Assembly: GCA_900696525.1 (NCBI GenBank)
Contig: CAADGL010000022.1
Location: forward strand, 62,001 to 126,000
Direction of reading: 5' to 3'
Origin: an uncultured Planctomycetota bacterium
Lineage (GTDB): Bacteria; Planctomycetota; Phycisphaerae; UBA1845; Fen-1342
DNA: 64,000 nucleotides
A program made the translations under genes and the position numbers. Below the pieces are notes generated by a model. That model was not told the origin of the DNA. It saw only the letters and a program-made list of their open reading frames with translations, and searched no databases. Of this stretch, positions 1-8,870 are shown in pieces (positions within the stretch are counted from its first letter, which is position 1; each line of letters opens with the position of its first letter).

Positions 1-90
1 GCGCCGCCGCTGCCACCAGCGGATGGCGACCGCCAGCACGACGACGCAGACGCCGCCGGCGACCCACGCTACGACCCACGCGTCAGGCAT
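1..90 (-). CDS. N-terminus of a membrane protein, truncated by window edge
   Basis: Reverse strand from ATG at 90 reads MPDAWVVAWVAGGVCVVVLAVAIRWWQRRR: one TM helix followed by basic residues; open to the window edge. Confidence 0.45.
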   Translation of the reverse strand, partial: MPDAWVVAWVAGGVCVVVLAVAIRWWQRRR

Positions 91-196
91 ACGCGAACGG
101 AGTATACCGTCGTGTGGAGCACGGGGTGTGCCACTGCGGCGCGAGGTGTGCCCGGGGCTTGGCACGGCCGCGCCAGCCAAGGCGCGGGCGCGCCAC

Positions 197-225
197 TTGA
201 AAGGCCACAGCGGCCGTGTTAGGAT
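197..225 (+). promoter_or_regulatory. sigma70-like promoter upstream of the MGMT gene
   Basis: TTGAAA (197-202), 17-bp spacer, TAGGAT (220-225), about 40 bp before ATG 264. Confidence 0.45.
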
Positions 226-263
226 GTTGTCTGGTTCACGGACGTGGGGGTTTGGAGATTGAC

Positions 264-773
264 ATGAACAGTTTTCGGGTTGTAGAGACCCGGGCCGGAT
301 ACGTCGCGTACGTCGCCGGAGGCGAGGGACTGAAGCGCGTCTTCATGCCGCAACCGTCGGCGTCGGCCGCAATCGCCGGGCTTCGCCGGGAGTTCGCCGA
401 CGCCCGGGCGGACGCGCGGCTGCTGCCTGACCTGGCGCGCGAGCTGGAGCGCTTCTTCGCCGGCGAGCGGGTCGATTTCAACGTCACGCTCGACGTTGCG
501 GGCGCCGGCGCGTTTGAGCAAGCCGTCTGGCGGGCCTGCCGCCGGATTCCCTATGGCCAGACGGTGTCCTACGCGGGACTGGCGAAGCGCGTCGGCCGGC
601 CGCGCGCGGCCCGGGCCGTGGGCAACGCGATGCGGCGGAACCGTTTTCCGTTTGTCGTGCCGTGCCATCGGGTGCTGTGCAGCGACGGCTCGCTCGGCGG
701 ATACGGGGGGCGCAGCGGGGTGAGCTTCAAGCGCGATCTGCTCGACATGGAATCGGCCGCCGCCGCCAACTGA
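264..773 (+). CDS. ogt: methylated-DNA--protein-cysteine S-methyltransferase
   Basis: FVVPCHRVLCSDGSLGGYGG active-site motif; RIPYGQTVSYAGLAKRVGRPRAARAVGNAMRRN. Confidence 0.93.
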   Translation: MNSFRVVETRAGYVAYVAGGEGLKRVFMPQPSASAAIAGLRREFADARADARLLPDLARELERFFAGERVDFNVTLDVAGAGAFEQAVWRACRRIPYGQTVSYAGLAKRVGRPRAARAVGNAMRRNRFPFVVPCHRVLCSDGSLGGYGGRSGVSFKRDLLDMESAAAAN

Positions 774-787
774 AGGGGCTCTTGCCT

Positions 788-819
788 GATCCGAGCCGCG
801 CCCCTGAGGAAGCGGTTGC
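788..819 (+). repeat. dispersed ~32-bp repeat, copy 1
   Basis: gatccgagccgcgcccctgaggaagcggttgc; near-identical to 1692-1723. Confidence 0.6.
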
Positions 820-877
820 GTCGGACGACGGCACGTTTTGCGAGGGCCGGTGTTCCTCGGTCGTGAGGAAGCGGGGC

Positions 878-1762
878 CTACTCGACGATGGCGCCGCCGA
901 TCTGCTGATGGACCAGCGGCGAGTTGCGCACGACCAGCAGACCGCGGAACGATGCGATCGTGCCTTGCCCGCCGTTCTCCGCCCAGGAACCCGGCTCGAT
1001 CGTGGCGACGATTACCTGCATGAGCTGGCGCATGTGCGCATCGCGGCCCACGCGGTCGTCCGGGTCTTCGCCCAGCGGGTCGTCGCCTTCGAGCAGCACG
1101 CCGCTCGTCACCTGTTCAGTGATCGGCCGGCTGCCGACGGCGCCCTCCGCGACGGCGATCTGGCTGCCGGCCACGTAGGTGTGCTGCCGCACGGCGCCGA
1201 ACGTCGGCCGCCTCAGGCGCGAGGCCAACAGGTCGTTCACGTCGTAGACGCGGACGATCATCGGCTGGTCCAGGTCGCGCACGCTGGAGATGACGATGAA
1301 CGCGTCGTCGGCCCGGTAGGCGAGCTTGGTCCCGTCGGGCGCGGCCTCGTTCATCACCAGCCAGAGCGCCTGGCTCAGCCGCACGTTCCGCACCGTCAAC
1401 GAGACCGGCTGGGTGCGCTCGATCCCCAGTCGTTCGAGCTCCTCCCAGCGCACCACGACGTTGACGTCCGCCATCGCCCCGATCGCCGCGAAAACGTCCT
1501 CCAGCGGCGTTTCCGCAAAGCGCACCTCGGGCAGCCGCATCGCCAGTGCCCGTACTGCGGCGCGCGGCCCCTTCCTCGCGACGGCGTCGCCGGCGCGATC
1601 ACCCGGCGGATCGGCGGGCGCACCGACTTGCGCCCGAGCCGTCGCACAGGCCCACACACAAAGCAGGACGCTCAAGGCTATCCCAGAGCCCGATCCGAGC
1701 CGCGCCCGCGAGGAAGCGGCTGCTACGGAAGGCCGACGGTTTCCATTCGATCGCACTTGCAT
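878..1762 (-). CDS. secreted protein with STN/secretin-like N-terminal region, function unknown
   Basis: Signal-like N-terminus; LPEVRFAETPLEDVFAAIGAMADVNVVV...VSLTVRNVRLSQALWLVM resembles short secretin/TonB N-domain. The first ~15 codons overlap a dispersed repeat, so the start is uncertain. Confidence 0.6.
   Translation of the reverse strand: MQVRSNGNRRPSVAAASSRARLGSGSGIALSVLLCVWACATARAQVGAPADPPGDRAGDAVARKGPRAAVRALAMRLPEVRFAETPLEDVFAAIGAMADVNVVVRWEELERLGIERTQPVSLTVRNVRLSQALWLVMNEAAPDGTKLAYRADDAFIVISSVRDLDQPMIVRVYDVNDLLASRLRRPTFGAVRQHTYVAGSQIAVAEGAVGSRPITEQVTSGVLLEGDDPLGEDPDDRVGRDAHMRQLMQVIVATIEPGSWAENGGQGTIASFRGLLVVRNSPLVHQQIGGAIVE
1692..1723 (+). repeat. dispersed ~32-bp repeat, copy 2
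   Basis: gatccgagccgcgcccgcgaggaagcggctgc. Confidence 0.6.
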
Positions 1763-2027
1763 CAGGTCTCTTAGCTCGCGCCCCCCGCGCCATCGCCCGC
1801 ATGGACCGCCGAACGGTCGTCACCGCCGAATTAGACACGGCGCGCCGCCGCCCGGCGGATCGGCATGCATGATCGCGGTACGGCGCCCGGCCCCGGCGAA
1901 GAAAGACAGGACGGCCGGACCGCCCATTTCTCGGACGGTCCGGCCGCGCCTGGAACAGCATTGGTCGCCGTAGAGCCGCGACCGGCGCCTCAGCGGCGCT
2001 CAATCACGGACAGTCCGCAGCGACCGG

Positions 2028-2324
2028 TCACTCCTGGCCGGAGCAGCAGCCCTCCGCCGCGGCCTTGTCAGCCGGGGCGCAGGCACTGGTGCAGGCGTTC
2101 GCGGCGTCGCCCTTGTCCGTCGCGCAGCACTGGGCGCAGCACGGGCAATCCGGGCAAGGCTCGGTGCAGTTGCCGTCCTTGCAGCACGGGCAATCGGGGC
2201 AAGGGCACTCGACGCAGCAGGCGCTGCTCGCCGGCTGGGCGCCGGCCGAGTGGCTGAAGGCCCAGGCCATCGAGGCCGCCGCCGCAAGCATCCCAACCAC
2301 GGTCATTGCCAGATAACGCGTCAT
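2028..2324 (-). CDS. small secreted Cys-rich protein, possible metal-binding
   Basis: Signal peptide MTRYLAMTVVGMLAAAASMAWA; about 18 Cys in the mature part, PCPDCPCC module duplicated. Confidence 0.7.
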   Translation of the reverse strand: MTRYLAMTVVGMLAAAASMAWAFSHSAGAQPASSACCVECPCPDCPCCKDGNCTEPCPDCPCCAQCCATDKGDAANACTSACAPADKAAAEGCCSGQE

Positions 2325-2478
2325 GGTCTATCGCTCCTTATGTTCGAGTTTGAATCCAAGTCACGATCCGCCGGGCGCGCAGTTCGTTTCTGCGAAACTC
2401 GGCGCGCCGGCTCCGAAACGTGCGCAGGCCGACCATCGGCCCACGCCTGCCGCGATCGAGCACGTATCGTGCCTGGAA

Positions 2479-3015
2479 TCAATTCAGCCAGACGCACAGC
2501 CTGGCTTGGCGGGCCTGGTGGGAAATGGGTCGAAGCGGAACCTTGTCGCCTGCCGCCGGCTCGAACTGCGGAACCGCGTTGATCGCGTCAAAGTGCGCCG
2601 CGGTATCGAACGACGGCGCTCCGCCGCTCTCGTGCCGAGGGTGCGTCGCGACGACCGGCGCCAGCTCGCAACCGCCGCAGCAACCGGCGGGAGCGCCAAG
2701 ACAGGCGCGCCCGCTGTCGTCCTGGCCGGCGTCGCTCCCGCTGTGCCGTGGCTCCTTCGCGGCCGGCGCCGCACCGCAGCCGCCACGCCCCTGCGGCGCG
2801 CCCATCGCCACCGCCGGACGCACGGCGCAGCAGCCCCGATTCTCCTTCGGCGGAGCGCACGAGGCCGGCGCGCAGGAGCTCGGTGCGCAGGCCGCCGGCG
2901 CGCACACGCCGACGCGCTGGCGCGGCTTGTCGTTGCCCTCAGCGGAGCAAATGCAGGGCGCGAGGATGCCCTGCATCGCAACGCCGAGAGTCGCCAGCAG
3001 CTTCAGCAGCAGCAT
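2479..3015 (-). CDS. secreted Cys-rich protein
   Basis: Internal start MLLLKLLATLGVAMQGILAPCICSAEG; CAPAACAPSSCAPASCAPP repeat and CCGGC. Confidence 0.6.
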   Translation of the reverse strand: MLLLKLLATLGVAMQGILAPCICSAEGNDKPRQRVGVCAPAACAPSSCAPASCAPPKENRGCCAVRPAVAMGAPQGRGGCGAAPAAKEPRHSGSDAGQDDSGRACLGAPAGCCGGCELAPVVATHPRHESGGAPSFDTAAHFDAINAVPQFEPAAGDKVPLRPISHQARQARLCVWLN

Positions 3016-3297
3016 GTCGTGACCTCGATCGCGCGGCCCCGGCCGGAAACCCGGGTGACCGGCGGTCGCATGGATGATAGCAAAGGGGGCGAGCGGAGTC
3101 GAACGTTTGGAGGAGCGGAGCCCCGGCCCCGGCGGCACGCGGACTTATCGGAACAGGCCGCCGATTGACCGCACCGGCGGGGCTGCCTTAGCGTAGGCGG
3201 TCTTGCGCCTCTCGCGGACACGGGTGCCGCGGATAGGCGCTAGGCGGACGCGTCCCCGTCGTCCGATAGGTTCAGGGCAACGGCGCGGAGCACCTGC

Positions 3298-4650
3298 ATG
3301 AAGTCGGTCAAGTCGGCCCAGACGGCAAACGCTGCCCGGTCGCTTCTGTCGCGCATCGAACGGCGCCAGGCGCTGATCGGCGTCATGGGACTGGGATATG
3401 TCGGGCTGCCGCTGGTGCGCGAGTTCACGGCGGCGGGCTCGCGCGTGCTGGGCTTCGACATCGACGAGCGCAAGGTGCAGATGCTGCGGCAGGGGAAGAC
3501 CTACATCCAGCACCTGCCCGCCTCGCACTTCAGGCAGCGCATCCGGGAGGGGCTGTTCGAGCCGACGGCGGACATGGAGCGCCTGAACGAGCCGGACGTG
3601 ATCCTGATCTGCGTGCCGACGCCGCTGAACAAGATGCACGAGCCGGACATGACGTACGTCGAGGGCACGTCGCGGGCGATCGCGCGCAAGCTGCGCCGCG
3701 GGCAGCTCGTCGTGCTGGAATCGACAACGTACCCCGGCACAACGCGCGAGGTGTGCCGGCCGCTGTTCGACGCGACGGGGCTGAAGCTGGAGCGCGACTA
3801 TTTCCTGGCGTTCTCGCCCGAGCGCGAGGACCCTGGCCGCACGGACGTGACGACGCGCGACATTCCGAAGGTCGTCGGGGGCTGCGGGCCGGAGAGCTCG
3901 CGGCTGGCGGCGGCGGTGTACGGCCAGGCGTTCTCGCGGGTCGTGCCGGTGTCGAGCTGCGAGGTCGCCGAGGCGTGCAAGATCGTCGAGAACGTCTACC
4001 GGTGCATCAACATCGCGCTGGTCAACGAGCTCAAGATGCTCTTCGACCGCATGGGCATCGACGTCTGGGAGGTGATCGAGGCGGCCAAGACCAAGCCCTT
4101 CGGCTACCAGCCCTTCTACCCCGGCCCGGGCCTCGGCGGACACTGCATCCCGATCGATCCGTTCTACCTCTCGTGGAAGGCTCGCGAGTTCGGCTTCTCG
4201 GCGCGTTTCATCGAGCTGGCCGGCGAGATCAACACCGCCATGCCGGCGTACGTGATCAAGCGCGTCGGCGAGGCGCTGAACGAGCAGGGCAAGCCGATCA
4301 GGGGTTCGCGCATCCTGGTGCTGGGCCTGGCGTACAAGAAGGACGTCGACGACGTGCGCGAGTCGCCCAGCGTGACGCTGATCGAGCTGCTCCAGGGACT
4401 GGGGGCGAAGGTCGATTATCACGACCCGCACGTGCCGGCGGCCAAGCCGATGCGCGAGCACAACATCACGCACATGAAGAGCGTGCCGCTGACGCCCGAG
4501 AACCTGCGCAAGTACGACTGCGTGCTGATCTCGACCGACCACAGCGCGGTGGACTACGACCTGGTGTGCGCGCACGCCCCGCTGGTCGTGGACACGCGCA
4601 ACGCCACCGCCCGCGCGAAGCGCCCGAAAAGCCGGGTCGTGAAGGCCTGA
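3298..4650 (+). CDS. nucleotide sugar dehydrogenase (UDP-glucose / UDP-N-acetyl-mannosamine dehydrogenase family)
   Basis: GLGYVGLPLVREF NAD motif; PGPGLGGHCIPIDPFYL active site; GLAYKKDVDDVRESP. Confidence 0.93.
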   Translation: MKSVKSAQTANAARSLLSRIERRQALIGVMGLGYVGLPLVREFTAAGSRVLGFDIDERKVQMLRQGKTYIQHLPASHFRQRIREGLFEPTADMERLNEPDVILICVPTPLNKMHEPDMTYVEGTSRAIARKLRRGQLVVLESTTYPGTTREVCRPLFDATGLKLERDYFLAFSPEREDPGRTDVTTRDIPKVVGGCGPESSRLAAAVYGQAFSRVVPVSSCEVAEACKIVENVYRCINIALVNELKMLFDRMGIDVWEVIEAAKTKPFGYQPFYPGPGLGGHCIPIDPFYLSWKAREFGFSARFIELAGEINTAMPAYVIKRVGEALNEQGKPIRGSRILVLGLAYKKDVDDVRESPSVTLIELLQGLGAKVDYHDPHVPAAKPMREHNITHMKSVPLTPENLRKYDCVLISTDHSAVDYDLVCAHAPLVVDTRNATARAKRPKSRVVKA

Positions 4651-4711
4651 CATCGGCTCCGACTCGCCGTCCGCAGCACACGCATCGCTCCTTCCGCGCC
4701 GTCGAGATAGA

Positions 4712-7700
4712 ATGTCCCGCGTGGATCCGTTCGCCGCGCTGCGCAGCGATGCGCGGATCGGACAACTTGCCGACCTGCTGAAGTCGCGCCCCGGGCTGGC
4801 TGTCGCCGAAGGGCTGTGGGGCTCTTCTGCGCCCATCGTCGCGGCGATCGCCGCCGAGCGGCTGCGGCGGCCGATGCTGCTGGTCGTCGCCCATCTCGAC
4901 GAAGCCGACGACTGCCGCGACGACATCGAGACGGTCATCGGGCGCGCGCCGGACCTCCTGCCGCCGCTCGAATCGGTCTCCGCGGACGCGACCGCGGACG
5001 AAGAGCTCGTCGCCGAGCGCCTGCGGCTTTGCCTAGGGCTGCTCGAACGGGCGGCCGACCCGCCGCAGATCATCGTCGCGCCTATCCACGCCCTCATGCA
5101 GCCGGTGCCCGCGCCGCAGGCGCTCCGCGACGCCTCGCGGCTCGTTCAGCGCGGCGACCGCCTCGTTCCCGGCGAGTTGGAGCGGTGGCTCGATGCCCGC
5201 GGCTTCGTCCGCTGCGACCAGGTCGAGCTGCCGGGAGACTTCGCCCGCCGCGGCGGCATCATCGACGTCTTCGGCCCGGCGCACAGCGACCCGGTGCGGA
5301 TCGAGTTCTTCGGCGACGAGGTGGAGTCGATCCGGTTGTTCGACGCCGGCACGCAGCGCTCGGCGGCGATGCTGGAATCGGTGCGGCTGGCGGGAAGAAG
5401 GCGCGCAGGGCCAGAGGAAGAGAGCGACGAAGAGACGGAGGAACGAACAGACCACGCGCCTGAACGCCGGCCCGCGCTGTCCCCCGCCCGGTCTTCCGCG
5501 TCCCGTCGATCCGCAACCCGGCCAGGTGACGCGACGGCCACCGACACCACCAGCTTCCTGGCCTTGCTTGCGCCCGACACGATCATCGCCTTCAACGAGC
5601 CGGGCGAAATCCAGGAGATTGGCCGCACGTTCTGGCAGCGGCTCGGCGAACGCGCCGGCATCGTCCCCGCCGATGCCATCTTCCGCCGCGCTGCCGATTT
5701 CTCGCAGCTTCTTCTGCAGCGCTTCAGCGGCGGCGTGGGCGAGACGGTGAGCTTCGGCGTCGGGGGCCTGCCGCAGTTCGAGCCGAAGTCGTCGGACGCG
5801 CTGCGGGCGCTGGCCGAGCTGGCGGGCGAGAGCGATGTCGTCGTGCTGTGCGACAACCGGGCGGAGGAGCAGCGTTTTCGAGAACTGCTGGAAGAGAGGC
5901 ACGGGAGTAATGGATCGGGGAACGGGGATCAGGGGGCCGAGCGCAGCGAGCACGACGGCTCTGCGCAGCGGCTGGATGAGCATGGCCACGCGGCGCTACG
6001 CTGGGTGCGCACCGCGGTCGGCGTGATTCACCGCGGCTTTGTCTGGCAGGCAGAGGCGGCCTCGGGCTGCGGCCCGGCGGACCCGTCATTCACCGAATCG
6101 CCAAGACACCCAATCACCAGACCGCCGCGCATCGCCTTCGTCCCGCACCACGAGCTCTTCAGCCGCTACCGGCAGCGGCGGACGCTGCGGCGGGTGTCGC
6201 CGGCGCGGCCGATCGACAGCTTCTTCGACCTGAGCACCGGCGACTACGTGGTGCACGCGCTGCACGGCATCGGGCGCTTCACGGGGCTGAAGGCGCTGGA
6301 GAAGAGCGGCCGGCGCGACGAATACCTGGCGATCGAGTTCGCCGACTCGGCGACCGTGCACGTCCCGGTCAGCCAGATTCACGTCGTCGGCAAGTACATC
6401 GGCAGCGTGCGCGGCAAGCCGGCGCTGAGCAAGCTCGGCGGAACGGCGTGGAAGCGGACGAAAGAGCGCGTCGCGGACTCGGTGACGGACCTGGCGGCGG
6501 AGATGCTGGCGATCCAGGCGCAGCGGGCGACGCAGGCCGGCGTCGCCTTCCCGCAGGACACGACGTGGCAGCGCGAGTTCGAGGAGTCGTTTCTCTACAC
6601 CGAGACGCCCGACCAGCTCCGGGCGCTCGACGAGATCAAGGCCGACATGACCCGTCCGCGGCCGATGGACCGGCTGGTGTGCGGCGACGTGGGCTTCGGC
6701 AAGACGGAGCTGGCCATTCGCGCGGCGTTCAAGACGGTCGAGTACGGCCGGCAGGTCGGGGTGCTCGTGCCGACAACGGTGCTCGCCGAGCAGCATTTCA
6801 GCACCTTTCGCGAGCGGCTTGCCGACTATCCGTTCACGGTCGAGGTCATTTCGCGCTTCCGCAGCAAGCGCGAGCAGGGCCGCATCGTCGAGCGCGTCCG
6901 CAAGGGCCAGGTGGACATCCTGATCGGCACGCACCGGCTGCTGAGCAGCGACGTGCGGTTCGCCGATCTCGGCCTGGTCATCATCGACGAGGAGCAGCGC
7001 TTCGGCGTCGAGGCCAAGGAGCGGCTCAAGCGGCTGCGGGCGACCGTGGACGTGCTGACGCTCAGCGCCACGCCGATTCCGCGCACGCTGCACATGTCGC
7101 TGCTGGGCATCCGCGACATCAGCTCGCTCGCCACGCCGCCGGTGGATCGCCGGGCGATCGTGACGCAGGTGCGGATGTGGGACGACCGGGTCATCCGCGA
7201 GGCGGTGCTGCGCGAGCTGAACCGCGACGGGCAGGTGTACTTTGTGCACAACTTCGTGAAGGACATTCACGGCGTCGCGAATCACCTGCGCAGCCTCGTG
7301 CCGGAGGCGCGCGTCGTCGTCGGGCACGGCCAGATGGGCGGGGCGGAGCTCGAGGAGGTGATGCTCACGTTCATGCGGCGCGAGGCCGACATCCTCGTCG
7401 CGACCAACATCATCGAAAGCGGCATCGACATCCCCAGCGCCAACACCATCTTCATCAACCGCGCCGAGCGCTTCGGCCTGGCCGACCTGCACCAGCTCCG
7501 CGGGCGCGTCGGCCGCAGCAAGCACCGCGCCTACTGCTACCTGCTGCTTTCGCCGAAGCATCCGCTGAAGGACGTGGCCGCCCGCCGGCTGAAGGCCATC
7601 GAGCACTACAGCGACCTGGGCGCCGGCTTCCAGATCGCGATGCGCGACCTAGAAATCCGCGGCGCCGGCAACATCCTCGGCGCCGAGCAGTCCGGCAACA

Positions 7701-8230
7701 TCGAGGCCGTCGGATACGAGATGTACTGCCAGCTCCTCGAACAGGCCGTGCGGAAACTGCGCAACGAGCCCGCTGAGATCTGGCGGCCGGTCAACCTGGA
7801 GCTGGGCGTGTCGGCCTCGATCCCGCGCGGCTACATCCGCGCCGACCGGCAGCGCATGGAAGTCTACAAGCGCCTGGCGAGCTGCCGCGGCCCCGACGAC
7901 GTGAGCACGCTGCGCAGCGACCTGCTCGACGCGTTCGGCCCGTTGCCCGACGACGTGCAGACGCTGCTGACGCTCGCCGAAATCCGCGTGCTGGCCCAGC
8001 CCTGGGGCGTCCGCTCGATCGTGCTGGAGCCGCCCGACCTCATCTTCGCCATCGACGACCTGCAACGCGTGCAGCCGCTGTTCAGCGACGGCCCCGGCTC
8101 GCCACGCGTGCCCGATCCGAAGACGATCCACTGGCGGCTGCCCAGGCGGCTGCTGGAGCCCGAGCGGCTGCTGGAGACGCTGCGGGCGCAGCTCGCGCGA
8201 GCGCCGCGACCGGCGCTGGCGCCGGCGTAG
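4712..8230 (+). CDS. mfd: transcription-repair coupling factor
   Basis: GDVGFGKTELAIRAAF, DEEQRFGV, ATNIIESGIDIPSANTIFINRAERFGLADLHQLRGRVGRS; full-length Mfd architecture; alternative start GTG 4721. Confidence 0.96.
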   Translation: MSRVDPFAALRSDARIGQLADLLKSRPGLAVAEGLWGSSAPIVAAIAAERLRRPMLLVVAHLDEADDCRDDIETVIGRAPDLLPPLESVSADATADEELVAERLRLCLGLLERAADPPQIIVAPIHALMQPVPAPQALRDASRLVQRGDRLVPGELERWLDARGFVRCDQVELPGDFARRGGIIDVFGPAHSDPVRIEFFGDEVESIRLFDAGTQRSAAMLESVRLAGRRRAGPEEESDEETEERTDHAPERRPALSPARSSASRRSATRPGDATATDTTSFLALLAPDTIIAFNEPGEIQEIGRTFWQRLGERAGIVPADAIFRRAADFSQLLLQRFSGGVGETVSFGVGGLPQFEPKSSDALRALAELAGESDVVVLCDNRAEEQRFRELLEERHGSNGSGNGDQGAERSEHDGSAQRLDEHGHAALRWVRTAVGVIHRGFVWQAEAASGCGPADPSFTESPRHPITRPPRIAFVPHHELFSRYRQRRTLRRVSPARPIDSFFDLSTGDYVVHALHGIGRFTGLKALEKSGRRDEYLAIEFADSATVHVPVSQIHVVGKYIGSVRGKPALSKLGGTAWKRTKERVADSVTDLAAEMLAIQAQRATQAGVAFPQDTTWQREFEESFLYTETPDQLRALDEIKADMTRPRPMDRLVCGDVGFGKTELAIRAAFKTVEYGRQVGVLVPTTVLAEQHFSTFRERLADYPFTVEVISRFRSKREQGRIVERVRKGQVDILIGTHRLLSSDVRFADLGLVIIDEEQRFGVEAKERLKRLRATVDVLTLSATPIPRTLHMSLLGIRDISSLATPPVDRRAIVTQVRMWDDRVIREAVLRELNRDGQVYFVHNFVKDIHGVANHLRSLVPEARVVVGHGQMGGAELEEVMLTFMRREADILVATNIIESGIDIPSANTIFINRAERFGLADLHQLRGRVGRSKHRAYCYLLLSPKHPLKDVAARRLKAIEHYSDLGAGFQIAMRDLEIRGAGNILGAEQSGNIEAVGYEMYCQLLEQAVRKLRNEPAEIWRPVNLELGVSASIPRGYIRADRQRMEVYKRLASCRGPDDVSTLRSDLLDAFGPLPDDVQTLLTLAEIRVLAQPWGVRSIVLEPPDLIFAIDDLQRVQPLFSDGPGSPRVPDPKTIHWRLPRRLLEPERLLETLRAQLARAPRPALAPA

Positions 8231-8280
8231 CCGGCCCCGGCTGCGAGATAGAATCACCAGGCCGACACGGAAACAAGGTG

Positions 8281-8788
8281 ATGCGCGGTTCTTCTCGCAC
8301 GTTGCGCGCGGCGGCATGGCCTGGGCACGCTGAGTTGTGTCCTGCTGATTGTCGCGCTGACGTGCAGCTTCCGCTGGGCCGTCCGATTAAACGTATGGAC
8401 ACGCGACGGGCACGGCGGCTTCTGGGTCGCCAACGGCGGGCTCGTGATCTTCAGTTGCGAAGTCGGGTTCAGTTACGGGCGCGCGGCCGCCGAGGACCGC
8501 ACCGATCCGGGCTGGCACGTCTATGAACCTGGCCGCGCTTCCAGCCGCGAATACTACTGGCCGCACCGGTTCGTCAGCTCCGTTCCATACGCAACGGCCG
8601 TCCGGTTGCCGCCATGGATGCCGCTGCTGGCCGCCTCGCTGACAACCGCCTTCCTGCTGCGCCTGTCACGTCGCCGGCTGAGCGGCAGCTTGTGTCCACA
8701 CGGTGGCTACGACCTGACGGGCAACGTGAGCGGCCGCTGCCCGGAGTGCGCGGCGCCCATTGCGCGCGAATCGCCGCACGGCAGGTAG
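8281..8788 (+). pseudogene. small membrane protein with C-terminal zinc-ribbon remnant, apparent +1 frameshift near 8313
   Basis: Frame 1 MRGSSRTLRAAAW continues in frame 2 as LGTLSCVLLIVALTCSFRWAVRLNVWTRDGHGGFWVANGG...CPHGGYDLTGNVSGRCPEC; frame 2 has no start codon upstream of 8441. Confidence 0.5.
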
Positions 8789-8870
8789 CACGTCATATCG
8801 CCCTGCGTACAATGCGACCGGCCGCTTGCGTGCCGGCGGTCGTCTCGCGTGTGACAGGTTCGGGAGCGAC

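Noticed and set aside
3145-5097. 650-aa reverse ORF opposite the UDP-sugar dehydrogenase and mfd
   Set aside because: Arg/His/Val/Asp-rich shadow ORF created by high GC3; the sense strand encodes well-known families
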